64,000 bases of DNA from Catenuloplanes niger (GTDB taxonomy: Bacteria; Actinomycetota; Actinomycetes; Mycobacteriales; Micromonosporaceae): positions 1,054,001 to 1,118,000 of the forward strand of contig NZ_JAVDYC010000001.1 of NCBI RefSeq assembly GCF_031458255.1. Direction: 5' to 3'. Below the pieces are notes generated by a model. The model saw nothing but the letters and a program-made list of their open reading frames with translations. It was not told the origin of the DNA and ran no database searches. A program made the position numbers and the translations under genes. Shown one piece after another: positions 39,533-48,217 of the stretch (its first letter is position 1; each line of letters begins with the position of its first letter).

Positions 39533-40510
39533 GTGCAGTCGCCGCACATGACCGACGAACCCAACGGCGGGGCTCCCCGCACGGGCGCGAAACAGGAACT
39601 GGCCGAAGAGCTGCAGCGACTACGGGTCCGGTCCGGCAAGAGCCTACGAGAGCTGGCCGTCAGCACCCACAGCAGCGACTCGTCGCTCTCTCGCTATCTG
39701 ACCGGGCAGGTCGTGCCGCCGTGGCGCACCGTGGAGACGCTGTGCGACATCGCCGGCGAGGATCCCGGCACGGTCAAGGCGCTGTGGAACCAGGCCCGCA
39801 GCGTCCGGATCCTGGACAAGCTGCAGAGCCGGGGGCCGGCCCACCGATCGGCCGGCCGGCCGTCGCCGCCCCCGGAGCATCCCCACGGTGCCGCGTCGGT
39901 GAACGCGACACCCGCCGGCCGGCCCGGCGTGTCGCGGCAGCGCTCGATACGGCTGGCAGCGGCGGCGCTCGGAGTGATCATGCTGATGGCGGCCACCGGA
40001 ATCGTGGTGCACCGGCTGACCATCACGTCGATGGAGGAGCGCTTCGCACGCGAGCGAACCGCCGCGGCGCTCGCCTCCTCCCCACCGGCGCCGCCGGGGG
40101 CCGCACCCGACAACCCGACGTCACCGATGTGCCAGTTCAGCCACAGCGAGATGGGCAAGGCCCTGTGGCTGGAAGCGTTCGTCATCGCCCCCGGCGGCAC
40201 CCTGAGGCGAGGCGAGGTCTGCCGGATCGGCAGGGCACACGTCACGGTGGAGGCGGACGGCTTGACCGTTCGCGTCGTCGGCCAGCGGGACGTGGAGTGG
40301 AAGTCAGGCTGGTTCAGCGGCGCGGAGGCGACGACCGACCGGGCGGTGTTCACGGCGGACGGACGGCTGAGCACCTACGACGTCACGAACACCGAGCTGT
40401 GGGCATCGCACCGGCCGGCCCGCGCGACCGAGGGGCAACTGGCGATCCAGTCCGACGGGAACCTCGTCATCTACTCCAAGGACTGGCAGCACCTCTGGGC
40501 GATCCGATAG
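39533..40510 (+). CDS. XRE-family HTH protein with transmembrane helix and C-terminal B-lectin-like domain
   Basis: A 325-residue protein of unusual composition. The N-terminal XRE helix-turn-helix (LRVRSGKSLRELAVSTHSSD, then SSLSRYLTGQVVPPWRTVET) is cytoplasmic. A Pro-rich linker follows, then one membrane helix at ~142-165 (RLAAAALGVIMLMAATGIVV), then an extracytoplasmic part ending in a bulb-type-lectin-like repeat (LAIQSDGNLVIYSKDWQHLW). It looks like a one-component transmembrane regulator that senses glycan or wall material outside and binds DNA inside. The GTG 39533 start sits very near the ggggagg run; ATG 39548 is the alternative. Divergent from the giant secreted protein across 272 bp, which is its most obvious target. 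Confidence 0.85.
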   Translation: MQSPHMTDEPNGGAPRTGAKQELAEELQRLRVRSGKSLRELAVSTHSSDSSLSRYLTGQVVPPWRTVETLCDIAGEDPGTVKALWNQARSVRILDKLQSRGPAHRSAGRPSPPPEHPHGAASVNATPAGRPGVSRQRSIRLAAAALGVIMLMAATGIVVHRLTITSMEERFARERTAAALASSPPAPPGAAPDNPTSPMCQFSHSEMGKALWLEAFVIAPGGTLRRGEVCRIGRAHVTVEADGLTVRVVGQRDVEWKSGWFSGAEATTDRAVFTADGRLSTYDVTNTELWASHRPARATEGQLAIQSDGNLVIYSKDWQHLWAIR

Positions 40511-40603
40511 CCGGCGAGACAGCGTCGACGGCCGGAGTCCGTGCGCTCACGGGGACGCCCGAGCGTGCGGGACGGCCCAGTGGGTGACGGAACGGCACAC
40601 TCG

Positions 40604-41152
40604 CTATCGGAAGATGGTCAGCCGTACGCCGATGGAGCCCTCCCACCGGTTCCTGAGCGGCGTGGCGAACCCGTGCTGCACGACATTGAGGCCGACCCGC
40701 GGGAAGGCGAGTCCACCGTCGTACTGATACGAAGCGCAGGCGCCCTCCGCGCCCGCGATCACGGCTTCTCTGCCCATGCCCTTCACCGCGACGGCGAACT
40801 CGCTCGCTCCCGGGATCAGCCAGTCGCCGGGTGCCGGGCGGCCGTTGCCCGCCGCGGTCCACGCACCGTTGCCGAAGAACCACTGGCCCGGCGAGGTGTC
40901 GATCCGCGAGTCGAGTCGCGCCCGCACGAGCACCGTGTCGCCGCGCTTCAGGGTCGTCCAGAACCCCGGCTCCTTGGTCTCGTTGGAGATCACGAGGTTC
41001 GGCGACACAGGACCGCCCGACTTGAGGACCCCTTGGCACTCCTCGAACGGCGTCAGGGGCCAGGAGGCGGCCGCGGCGGGACCGGCGCCCATCATGATCA
41101 GCGGCGCAACGCCGGCGGCGATCAGCGTCCGTACCACACTCTGCAAGCGCAT
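40604..41152 (-). CDS. small secreted protein, hypothetical
   Basis: A 182-residue exported protein with a clear signal peptide (VVRTLIAAGVAPLIMMGAG, cleavage near AAA-SWP). The mature part is beta-rich with two cysteines (FEECQGVL, GACASYQY), suggesting one disulfide. No family recognised; it looks like the extracellular proteins of unknown function common in actinomycetes. It is convergent with the lectin-regulator gene, and its stop lies about 90 bp from that gene's stop. Confidence 0.8.
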   Translation of the reverse strand: MRLQSVVRTLIAAGVAPLIMMGAGPAAAASWPLTPFEECQGVLKSGGPVSPNLVISNETKEPGFWTTLKRGDTVLVRARLDSRIDTSPGQWFFGNGAWTAAGNGRPAPGDWLIPGASEFAVAVKGMGREAVIAGAEGACASYQYDGGLAFPRVGLNVVQHGFATPLRNRWEGSIGVRLTIFR

Positions 41153-41321
41153 CGCCCGTTATCTCCCGTCTTCTACCGTTCTGTTCCACGCAGAAGCTAC
41201 AGCGGCGGCAAGGTCGGGCGGCCCGGAGCCGGATCGTGGCGCAACAAAGGCACCTTTCCGACAATGCCGGCGGCGTCCCATGTTCGCCCTGGTCGCGTGC
41301 GCGGCCTTCAGCTGCGTGCGC

Positions 41322-42257
41322 TCACGCCACGGGTACGCCGGAGCCGTTCGACCTGACGCGGCTGGCGTAGCGGCGCGGTGGCGTACCCATGATCCGTTTG
41401 AACGCGGTGTTGAACGCGTGTTCGGACTCGTAGCCCAGCGAGCCGGCGATCCGGGCGATGGTGTCGTCGCCGTGCTGGAGCCGTTCCGCGGCGAGCATCA
41501 TCCGCCAGCGGGCCAGGTAGGCGATCGGGGTCTCCCCCGCGCGGGTCCGGAAGCGTTCGGCGAACGTGGAGCGGGACATGCCGGCGGTCGTGGCGAGTTC
41601 CCGCACGGTCCAGGAGTGGGCCGGATCGGCGTGCATCGCGGTGAGCGCGGCCTGCATGCGGGGGTCCGCGAGCGCGGCGAACCAGCCGACGTCCTCGCGG
41701 GCGGGCCCGGTCAGATACAACCGCAGCGCCTGGACCAGCATCATGTGCGCGAGTTGCTGGGCGATCAGGGCCGAGCCGGGACGCGGTTCGCGGAACTCCT
41801 CCATCATCAGCTCGATCGACCAGCGCAGCCGGGCCCGATCGCCGGACGTCTCGACCAGCATCAGCGGCGGCAGGCTCCGCAGCAGCAGCTCGACGTGCGG
41901 GCTGCCGGCCTCGAAGCGGCTGCCGACCAGGTAGACGTCGCCGCCGCCCTGGTAGGTGACGACCTGGCCGCTGCGGTTCGGGTCGAGCACCTCGGACGCC
42001 CGCGCCGGCACGACGTCCGGCGCGCTGCCGATCACGGCGGTCCGGCCGGTGGGCAGCACGAAGCAGGCGTTCTCCGGCACGAGCACCGGCGCCTCGCCGG
42101 CCACGGTCAGCCAGCAGGAACCCGCGACGACCGCGTAGCACTTGATCCGGCCGGCGAGATCGTCGAGCTCCAGCGCCCAGTCGCCGCCGGCGTCGAACCC
42201 GGCGGTGATGTAGCTGCGCGGCTTCAGCAGCGCCAGCACCTCACTCAGCGGGTCCAC
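41322..42257 (-). CDS. AraC-family regulator with cupin_6 ligand domain
   Basis: A 311-residue regulator. The N-terminal cupin_6 sensing domain (ELDDLAGRIKCYAVVAGSCW, then VLPTGRTAVIGS) is followed by the AraC DNA-binding part (ELATTAGMSRSTFAERFRTR, then AGSLGYESEHAFNTAFKRIM and the PPRRYA end). GTG 42257 is chosen because gggagg lies four bases upstream; an adjacent GTG at 42260 is too close to that site and the longer frame is unsupported. It is divergent from the F420-reductase-like gene across ~80 bp. This regulator type usually controls its divergent oxidoreductase neighbour. Confidence 0.92.
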   Translation of the reverse strand: MDPLSEVLALLKPRSYITAGFDAGGDWALELDDLAGRIKCYAVVAGSCWLTVAGEAPVLVPENACFVLPTGRTAVIGSAPDVVPARASEVLDPNRSGQVVTYQGGGDVYLVGSRFEAGSPHVELLLRSLPPLMLVETSGDRARLRWSIELMMEEFREPRPGSALIAQQLAHMMLVQALRLYLTGPAREDVGWFAALADPRMQAALTAMHADPAHSWTVRELATTAGMSRSTFAERFRTRAGETPIAYLARWRMMLAAERLQHGDDTIARIAGSLGYESEHAFNTAFKRIMGTPPRRYASRVRSNGSGVPVA

Positions 42258-42336
42258 CACACCTCCCGGACGATCGCGAACAAAACACCGACTTCCAAGC
42301 ATAGAAGGTACGACCCGAGCGACCTAGATTCGAGCC

Positions 42337-43014
42337 ATGACAACGATTTCCTTCATCGGCAGCGGACGGATCGGCGGCGCCCTCGCGCGGCTGGCCGTCG
42401 CCGCCGGACACGACGTCGTGCTGAGCAACAGCCGCGGACCGCAGAGCCTGCGGGAGACCGTGACCCGGCTCGGCTCCCGGGCGCACGCCGCGAGCAGCAC
42501 CGAGGCCGCGGCCGCCGGCGACCTGGTCGTCGTGACCGTCCCGATCCGCGCGTACCGGCAGGTGCCGGTCGAACCGCTGCGCGGCCGGGTCGTCATCGAC
42601 ACGCTCAACTACGACCCGGCCCGCCAGGGCACCGTCCCCGAGATCGAAGCCGGCACCGTCCCGCCGCACCTGCTGCTGCAGGCGCACCTACCGGACGCGT
42701 ACGTGGTCAAGGCGTTCAGCACCGTGTTCTTCCGGCACCTGCCGCAACTCGCCCGGCAGGCCGGCGCGCCCGACCGCAGTGCCGTACCCGTCGCGGGTGA
42801 CCACGCGGCGGCCAAGGCGACGGTCGCCGCCCTGATCGACTCGCTCGGCTTCGACGCGTACGACGTGGGGCCGCTCGCCGAGAGCCACCGTTTCGCGCCC
42901 GGCACCCCCGCCCAACTGGCCTACCTCGACCCCGACGGCATGTTCACCGCACCCGCCCGCCCCGCCACCGCCGCCGATCTGGCCGCGCTTCTCGACCGGG
43001 TGACCCGACCATGA
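42337..43014 (+). CDS. NADPH-dependent F420 reductase-family (NAD-binding) oxidoreductase
   Basis: A 225-residue protein with an N-terminal Rossmann fold (TTISFIGSGRIGGALARLAV, GxGxxG with Ser), NSRGPQSL for NADP phosphate, DLVVVTVPI, and the VVKAFSTVFFRHL segment of the F420-reductase/NADP-binding family (Pfam F420_oxidored). Family members reduce F420 or act on small carbonyl substrates with NADP. ATG 42337 is the first codon after a short divergent promoter shared with the AraC regulator, which likely controls it. Confidence 0.9.
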   Translation: MTTISFIGSGRIGGALARLAVAAGHDVVLSNSRGPQSLRETVTRLGSRAHAASSTEAAAAGDLVVVTVPIRAYRQVPVEPLRGRVVIDTLNYDPARQGTVPEIEAGTVPPHLLLQAHLPDAYVVKAFSTVFFRHLPQLARQAGAPDRSAVPVAGDHAAAKATVAALIDSLGFDAYDVGPLAESHRFAPGTPAQLAYLDPDGMFTAPARPATAADLAALLDRVTRP

Positions 43015-43261
43015 AGGCAGCGGCATCGACGGCGTCGGACGCGGCGCCGACGGCCGGCTCTGATACTTCATGTCGCTGCACGGCAGGTAAGGCTCGACGG
43101 CCGAACACGCCGTCATCGACACCCGGCACAGGCGCATCGTCATCAGCCGGCGGTGACCACACCGGTTCCGCCGAGTCCTCGAGAGCCGCACCGGCGCGAC
43201 CGTTCGGTGCTGAACCTCTCCGGCCGCGGTTCGGCAGTGGGGCCGGTGTCAGCGTCGGGGC

Positions 43262-44053
43262 ATGTCCACGACCGGAATCGACCTCCCCACCTACAAGGAA
43301 CGGTTTCGGCGGGAGGCGGCCGCGCGGGGCGTCCCCGAGGCCCGGGCCGAGGCCTTCCTCGCCGTCATGCGGCCCCGCGTCGGGCTGATCAGCACACCCA
43401 ACGACGGGGGCGTCGTCTTCCGCTACGGGGGTCTGCCGCGGATGCCGGACGGCGTCGACTGGCCCGGAAGCGCCAGCTTCCTCGGCGCACTCGACTGCGA
43501 GGCCATACCCCGCGCACAGCTCGATCTGCCCTACCCGGAATCGGGCGAACTGCTGTTCTTCTGGGAGGGCCACGACAACGTCTTCGAGCCGTGGGGTGAG
43601 GTGATCCACGTCGCGGACCCGTCGACGGCGTCGCCACGACAGCGGCCGGGTGGGCCCGGGGCGTACGCCGACCCGGTGGACTACTTCGCGACGCCACAGG
43701 TCCATCTGCCGTGGGACACCGGCTTCTACGATGACGTCGCCTTCGAAGGACTCGACGACGTCGCCAAGGCCGTGGAGGCGACCTGGGAGGACCCCTGGTG
43801 CGACTTCGCCCTGGGCGGCTTCCCGAACTGCACCGGCGGACCCGAGTGGGACATCCCCGACGGGATCGGCGAGTGGCCGGCCGAACGGGGCGAACGGCCG
43901 ACGTACACCCAGCTTCGCGGCGAGTACCGAGTACTTCTGCTCAGCGACTCGGACCCGTTGTTCAACTCCCGGCTGAACTACGTCATCCGCGCCCAAGACC
44001 TGGCCGCGGGCCGGTACGACACGGTCAGCATGGTCGCCGACGTCAACGACTGA
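43262..44053 (+). CDS. DUF1963 (YwqG-like) family protein
   Basis: A 263-residue cytoplasmic protein of the YwqG/DUF1963 type: FRYGGLPRMPDGVDWPGS near ~50, FLGALDCEAIPRAQLDLPYP, a LLFFWEGHD strand, and a C-terminal LLLSDSDPLFNSRLNYVIRA with the family's D-x-D-P context. The function of the family is unknown; many members sit among orphan genes. ATG 43262 follows a modest cgtcgggg. It is preceded by 247 bp in which no gene was recognised. Confidence 0.88.
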   Translation: MSTTGIDLPTYKERFRREAAARGVPEARAEAFLAVMRPRVGLISTPNDGGVVFRYGGLPRMPDGVDWPGSASFLGALDCEAIPRAQLDLPYPESGELLFFWEGHDNVFEPWGEVIHVADPSTASPRQRPGGPGAYADPVDYFATPQVHLPWDTGFYDDVAFEGLDDVAKAVEATWEDPWCDFALGGFPNCTGGPEWDIPDGIGEWPAERGERPTYTQLRGEYRVLLLSDSDPLFNSRLNYVIRAQDLAAGRYDTVSMVADVND

Positions 44054-44132
44054 ACCAGCGGGCCGCGTGACCGATCCGATGCGTTGTTGCGAGCCGCCCA
44101 CGGCCACGTACCCTCGCAGCAAAGAATTTCTT

Positions 44133-45086
44133 CTACCGGCTGACGTCGATGTGCAGGATGCGGTCGTCGCCGGGTCTCGGGTCGACACCGCCCCAGGTCG
44201 ACCCGTCGGTGTTGGACGTGATCAGCCAGAGCGCACCGTCGGGGGCCACCTCGACGGTACGGATCCGGCCGTACTCGCCGCTGTGGTGCGCGACCGCCTC
44301 ACCGGTCGCGCGGCCGCCGTCGACGGGCAGTTGCCACAGGCGTTGCCCGCCGAGGGCACCGATCCAGAGCGAGCCGGCGGTGTATGCCATCCCCGAGGGC
44401 GAGGCGTCGTCCGGGTGCACGGTCCAGATCGGTGCCGTTCCGGTGCTGCCCTCGATGCCCTCGGTCTCGGGCCAGCCGTAGTCGGCGCCGGCCCGCAGGA
44501 CGTTGACCTCGTCCCAGGTGCGGTGGCCGAGCTCCGAGGCGTACGCGGTGCCGTCCGGGCCGAACGCGATGCCCTGGACGTTGCGATGCCCGGACGAGTA
44601 GATCGGGCTGTTCCCGGCGCTGCCGTCGGGCACCGTGCCGTCCGTACGGGTGCGCAGGACCTTGCCGTTGAGGCTGGTGTCGTCGGCGGCGTTGGCCGGC
44701 TCGAAGGCGTCGCCGGTGCCGATCCACAGATTGCCGTCCGGGCCGATCGCGAGGCGTCCGCCGTGGTGGCGTTGCGCGGTCCGGATGCCGTCGAGCAGCA
44801 CCCGGTCCTGGCGCAGCGACCGGTAGTCCGCGGCGATGTGCAGCGCCACGATCGAGTTCTTGTCCGCGCCGGTGACGGAGGCGTAGACGGTGCGGTCGTC
44901 CGCGAAGCCGGGAGAGGCGACGATGCCCATCAGACCGCCCTCCGCCTTCGGCACGACCCCGGGAACCCGGCCGACGGTCCGTGCCGGGCCGCCGCCGGCC
45001 GGCACCCGTTTGATCAGGGCGGAGTCACGTTCGGAGACCAGCGCGGACCCGTCGGGCAGGAAGGTCAGGCCCCACGGCACGGTCAA
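44133..45086 (-). CDS. PQQ-dependent sugar dehydrogenase-like propeller, 5'-truncated by rearrangement
   Basis: A glucose/sorbosone dehydrogenase-family propeller of ~317 residues. Motifs are [66 protein letters not shown] and [20 protein letters not shown], ending at the stop 44133. The gene starts without a signal peptide: the frame upstream of the TTG at 45086 reads only three residues (RCG) before unrelated sequence. Full-length members carry a lipoprotein signal and ~30 more residues. A matching lipoprotein N-terminus lies on the opposite strand at 45167-45286, as if a ~200-bp segment had been inverted. Probably not exported or functional as it stands. Confidence 0.75.
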   Translation of the reverse strand: MTVPWGLTFLPDGSALVSERDSALIKRVPAGGGPARTVGRVPGVVPKAEGGLMGIVASPGFADDRTVYASVTGADKNSIVALHIAADYRSLRQDRVLLDGIRTAQRHHGGRLAIGPDGNLWIGTGDAFEPANAADDTSLNGKVLRTRTDGTVPDGSAGNSPIYSSGHRNVQGIAFGPDGTAYASELGHRTWDEVNVLRAGADYGWPETEGIEGSTGTAPIWTVHPDDASPSGMAYTAGSLWIGALGGQRLWQLPVDGGRATGEAVAHHSGEYGRIRTVEVAPDGALWLITSNTDGSTWGGVDPRPGDDRILHIDVSR

Positions 45087-45166
45087 TCCGCACCGCCACG
45101 ACCGTCAACGGATCCGCCGGCCCGCTCGCCACGCTCGGCGAACCCACCGAGATCACCACCCGCCCC

Positions 45167-45286
45167 ATGCGACTTTTCCCCCGCCGATCCCTGCTCGGTG
45201 CCGGCCTGGCCGCGACGCTGAGTCTGACCGCCTGCTCCACGGAGCCCGTTGCGGACGAGCCGGCGACCCAGGTTGTCCCCTCCGGT
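45167..45286 (+). pseudogene. detached lipoprotein signal and N-terminus (probable 5' end of the sugar dehydrogenase)
   Basis: Forty residues of a typical lipoprotein start: MRLFPRRSLLGAGLAATLSL, lipobox LTAC, then STEPVADEPATQVVPSG. After this the frame becomes Arg-rich and meaningless. Orientation is opposite to the truncated dehydrogenase that ends 80 bases to the left. Inverting roughly 45087-45286 would place this signal directly upstream of, and reading into, the dehydrogenase GLTVPWGL start. The in-frame sequence just before the ATG (GPLATLGEPTEITTRP) also looks like coding sequence of another protein end. Confidence 0.6.
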
Positions 45287-45374
45287 TCGCTCAACGCGGC
45301 TGGTTGCCGGATCCGCTCGACCGCGGTCGACCGCCGAACGCCGCCGATACCGGCACGCGGGTCAGGTGGACTCC

Positions 45375-45480
45375 CGGCCTCGTCCCGGCGCAGGGCAGGG
45401 ATGCGGCACAGGCCGTCACCGGGCAGGCCGACACCCTCGGGTCGCAGGCGGAGGAACCCACCGAGCGTTCTGTCGTCCAT
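45375..45480 (-). pseudogene. N-terminal fragment of an MmyB-type XRE regulator
   Basis: ATG 45480 has an excellent ribosome site (ggggaggt four bases upstream). It begins MDDRTLGGFLRLRPEGVGLP, continuing to a PALRRDEAG element, the recognisable start of actinobacterial MmyB-like XRE regulators (DDR-LG-FLRLRRE ... GLRRDEVA). After ~36 residues homology stops and the rest of the HTH and ligand domain is absent. A truncated gene whose 3' part was removed in the same rearrangement area. Confidence 0.6.
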
Positions 45481-45849
45481 GTAGACCTCCCCGGGCCGGC
45501 GTGAATCCAGCATCGGTGGAAGGAATCGGGACAGGAAGGCCACGTCCAGCCTAGGTGCCGCACACCCCGGCAACACCCACGGACAAACCGCGGCCGGCAG
45601 CGGAGCACCGTCCGGCCACCGGTGGAAAGTCTTCCCCGACCGCGAACACCGGCGCCACGTCACCCCCCGACAGCGTCACGTCAGACTCGCCGCCGCACTG
45701 CTGGTCCCCCGCACCCGTCTACGACCGGCAGCTCGCGACCTCCTCGGCCACACCGCCGCCCTCCTCACGCGCACCATGCCCCGCGCCAGGGACGGCATCG
45801 GCCCAACGGCGCGCTGAGCGATGGCTGCCGCCGGCCCGCCGGTCAAGCC
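45481..45849. other. rearranged spacer between regulator remnants
   Basis: No intact gene. A plus-strand frame ending at the TGA 45814-45816 reads HRWKVFPDREHRRHVTPRQR and then an Ala/Leu/Arg-rich helix. It could be a C-terminal fragment of something, but no family was recognised. The minus strand holds the trailing, probably non-homologous end of the AraC-type remnant. Confidence 0.3.
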
Positions 45850-46330
45850 GCAGGGTAGCTGGCCGGTGGCGCGCAAGCGGCCAGGAGGGACGTCGAACTG
45901 CCGCCGGAAAGCGTGGCCCAGAGCGAATTCGGTGGAGTAACCGACGCGGCGCGTGATCGCCGCCAGCGGAGTGTCGGTCTCGCGCAGCAGGCGGGCAGCG
46001 CAGGTGAGCCGCCACTCGGTCAGATACCGCTTCGGCGGACGGCCGATCACGGTCGCGAGCGGCTGACGAAGACCGTCCACGAGCGGTCCGGGGCCGCGTG
46101 AATCCGATGCAGGACCTCGGCGATCGCCGCGCCGGTCACCTCCGACGCCGGTCCGCCGCGGTTGTCCGACAGCCATTACTTCAGCACATGCGTCAAGACC
46201 AGGTCGGGCAGCGGCCGCAACTGCGGATTGCGCCCATGGTCCGGGGACACGACGATCACGTCCGGCAGCGAACACAGATACCGAGGGACCCCGGCCACAG
46301 CCAACTGTGGGACCTGACTCTGGGGCACAC
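45850..46330 (-). pseudogene. AraC-family regulator remnant with stop codon and frameshift
   Basis: Three consecutive pieces of one AraC-type gene in different frames: a cupin-domain end (PRYLCSLPDVIVVSPDHG ... LVLTHVLK, stopped by TAA at ~46175), a linker piece (AAIAEVLHRIHAAPDRSWTV), and the second HTH with C-terminus (PPKRYLTEWRLTCAARLLRE, then VGYSTEFALGHAFRRQF). The first HTH is missing between the last two pieces and the frame changes around 46070. The beginning of the gene is also lost near the DUF4259 stop. Non-functional. Confidence 0.7.
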
Positions 46331-46378
46331 TGTGCGTATCAACCGGACTTTTTCGACGGCATATGAGTACGTCGGTGC

Positions 46379-46816
46379 TCAACGCGCGGCTTCGTCGAGA
46401 ACGCGGACAAGCGTGTCCGTGGTCTTGCGTGCTTCCGCGGCGTCAGACTCGTTCCGCCATCCCTGATGCCAAGGGCCGTCCTGGCTCGCCACGACGAGCA
46501 GTGCCGTCAACGCATCGCCGGCCAGGCCCGGTGCGGGTGCATGTAGCGGTATGTCCTCCAGCAAGTCCTCGTCGTACAAATATCGCAAGCGCTCGGCGAA
46601 GACATCGCCGCCCGGCAAGGTCGCGGCGACCACCGCTGCACACGCCACAACCCGGTCCGGAAAAAATTCCCGCCACAACAGCTCAGGATGCTCCTTGACG
46701 GACGAGAACTCGCGCGCCAGCACTGCAGTGCGCTCTTCGAGTGGATGCGCGACCAGATCGTCAAGGAAATCCATCGCACCATCGCTGGAGAACGCACCCG
46801 TACCGAAGGTCCCCAT
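46379..46816 (-). CDS. DUF4259 domain-containing protein
   Basis: A 145-residue protein starting with the diagnostic MGTFGTGAFSSDGAMDFLDD of DUF4259, followed by an acidic helical body (ECG-free, rich in Leu/Glu: LLWREFFPDRVVACAAVVAA). ATG 46816 is chosen because the family begins exactly at MGTFG; the upstream 56 codons are noncoding. Family function is unproven; members are often lone genes that resemble contact-system immunity proteins, but no toxin is adjacent here. Confidence 0.85.
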   Translation of the reverse strand: MGTFGTGAFSSDGAMDFLDDLVAHPLEERTAVLAREFSSVKEHPELLWREFFPDRVVACAAVVAATLPGGDVFAERLRYLYDEDLLEDIPLHAPAPGLAGDALTALLVVASQDGPWHQGWRNESDAAEARKTTDTLVRVLDEAAR

Positions 46817-47174
46817 ATAGCACCCCGATCGTTGCCGCTCCCTGATGAACGTCACGTCGATTGTCAGCGCACCCATCCACCTGCACTGACCACGCCCCTC
46901 CGTGATCGTAGGCTGATGGGGTCGGTGACACAGCCGTATGCGGTAGTCACTCCCGGCCGTGTCTGCTTGCGACGGCGGGACCAAGGCTCACCGGCAGCAG
47001 GGCTGTAGGGACTGTAAGCGGATCGCGGCAGATCCGGATACCTGATCATGGTTCCGGTCATGAGGCAGATCGATCTGTCTCCGGAGAGTGCACGGTCCAA
47101 ATCCCGCTGTCCGATGCACGCGGGTCGGGGATAGCGTGACCTTCCGGTAGAGGGAACCATGACAGGAGCTGTCG
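46817..47174. other. intergenic region with a dispersed short repeat
   Basis: About 360 bases between divergent genes, with no supportable ORF. It contains at 47024-47040 the 17-base sequence cgcggcagatccggata, which recurs at 53760-53776. It also contains agatcgatct at 47062-47071, a short palindrome. The right end carries the ribosome site caggagct for the gene at 47175. Confidence 0.4.
47024..47040 (+). repeat. dispersed 17-base repeat, copy 1
   Basis: The sequence cgcggcagatccggata is identical to 53760-53776 (copy 2), same orientation. The copies lie in intergenic DNA about 6.7 kb apart. It contains the partial palindrome atccggat. Confidence 0.55.
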
Positions 47175-47495
47175 ATGACGCTGGCCACGAAGGGCTCACG
47201 CCACATCGTCATCGAGGGCGCTCCATACCGCTGGCGGGTGCGGCGCAGGCCGACCTACGTCCAGGGGATGGGCTGGTCGCCGCTGACCGTCGCGGTCGAG
47301 GCCGCCGACATCTCCGGGTCGCTGCTGCTGGTGAAGCTGCCGTACGCGCATCCCGGCAACTGGATGAACCTGCCGGGCGGGCCGGTCACCCCGGCCATCG
47401 TCAAGGCCGGTGTCCTTCTTGGCCTCGCCGACGGCTGGAAACCCCGGCAGCCAGGCCGGCCGCACGCGCTGGTGCTCGACCACCCGCCGCGCTGA
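47175..47495 (+). CDS. hypothetical protein of a small actinobacterial family
   Basis: A 106-residue cytoplasmic protein: VIEGAPYRWRVRRRPTYVQG, then a beta-strand/WMNLPGGPVTPAIVKAGVLL segment and a Pro-rich end. I recall similar short proteins in many Streptomyces and Micromonospora genomes (Y-RWRVRRRPTY, GWSPLT motifs), all unnamed. ATG 47175 has a good caggagct. No function can be assigned; the genes on either side are unrelated. Confidence 0.75.
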   Translation: MTLATKGSRHIVIEGAPYRWRVRRRPTYVQGMGWSPLTVAVEAADISGSLLLVKLPYAHPGNWMNLPGGPVTPAIVKAGVLLGLADGWKPRQPGRPHALVLDHPPR

Positions 47496-47667
47496 TCATC
47501 GGAGAGCAAGGTGCTCTCCGCGGCAGAACAGTGCGACGCGGGCAGTACGAGGCGCGGTTGGTGACTTTGTTACAGCACCGGCTGCCGCCGCGCGGAGATG
47601 CGCGCCTGGCTGAGCGCACGACCCGAGTTGCCACAGCCGGCCGCGGCATGGTGCGGTAGGCGACCGG

Positions 47668-47689
47668 GCCGGCCGGGGTGCCGGCCGGC
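47668..47689. terminator. stem-loop between convergent genes
   Basis: A 9-bp perfect stem (gccggccgg and its complement) with a 4-base loop (ggtg), 16 bases from the stop of the minus-strand DUF3455 gene. Confidence 0.65.
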
Positions 47690-47704
47690 CGGCGCGAACG
47701 TGTC

Positions 47705-48217
47705 TCAGTTACCCCAGAAGATGTAGTTGGCGTTGTAGGGAACGCTGGACTTCTGACCGTCGGTGCAGGCAGCAGATGGGGCCACGCCGCCGAAGGTGTT
47801 CATTCGCTGGATGTGGGTCACCCGGCTGAGGAATCCCGTTCCGGTGCGGGTCTTCACCTCGAGCAGCAGCTCGGGGATCGCGCCGGGGACCGGTGAATTG
47901 GCCACCGGAGCGGCGGTGATCAGGGAGCCGTCCGAGGTGGACTGCCAGCTCGGGCCGCCGAAGTGGTGAATACTGCGGTTGGCACCGTCGTAGAGCTCGG
48001 CCTCGGGGGTCGAGGAGCCGGTGAACTTGCCGCCGGAGCAGGTGTAGGTCTGGGTGCCGTTGCCGACCACGAACTGGCCGATGATGGTCAGGCCGGCCGG
48101 TGGCTGGAGCGACGGGCCTTCGGCGGCGGACGCTTGGTACGTGACCGCGGAGACGCCTGCCGCGACAACGGCGGCTGCAACGACGGCCATCTTCCGCTTC
48201 AGTGTGCGCATGACCAT
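47705..48217 (-). CDS. secreted DUF3455 family protein
   Basis: A 170-residue exported protein. Signal peptide: basic start and helix (RTLKRKMAVVAAAVVAAGVS), cleavage near SAA-EGP. The mature part matches DUF3455: PPAGLTIIGQFVVGNGTQTY, TCSGGKFT, HHFGGPSWQSTSDGS, RVTHIQRMNTFGGVAP, with a C-terminal SVPYNANYIFWGN. Two cysteines may pair. Function of the family is unknown; members are common in fungi and actinomycetes as small secreted proteins. ATG 48217 is chosen; ATG 48211 in frame is equally possible. Confidence 0.85.
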   Translation of the reverse strand: MVMRTLKRKMAVVAAAVVAAGVSAVTYQASAAEGPSLQPPAGLTIIGQFVVGNGTQTYTCSGGKFTGSSTPEAELYDGANRSIHHFGGPSWQSTSDGSLITAAPVANSPVPGAIPELLLEVKTRTGTGFLSRVTHIQRMNTFGGVAPSAACTDGQKSSVPYNANYIFWGN

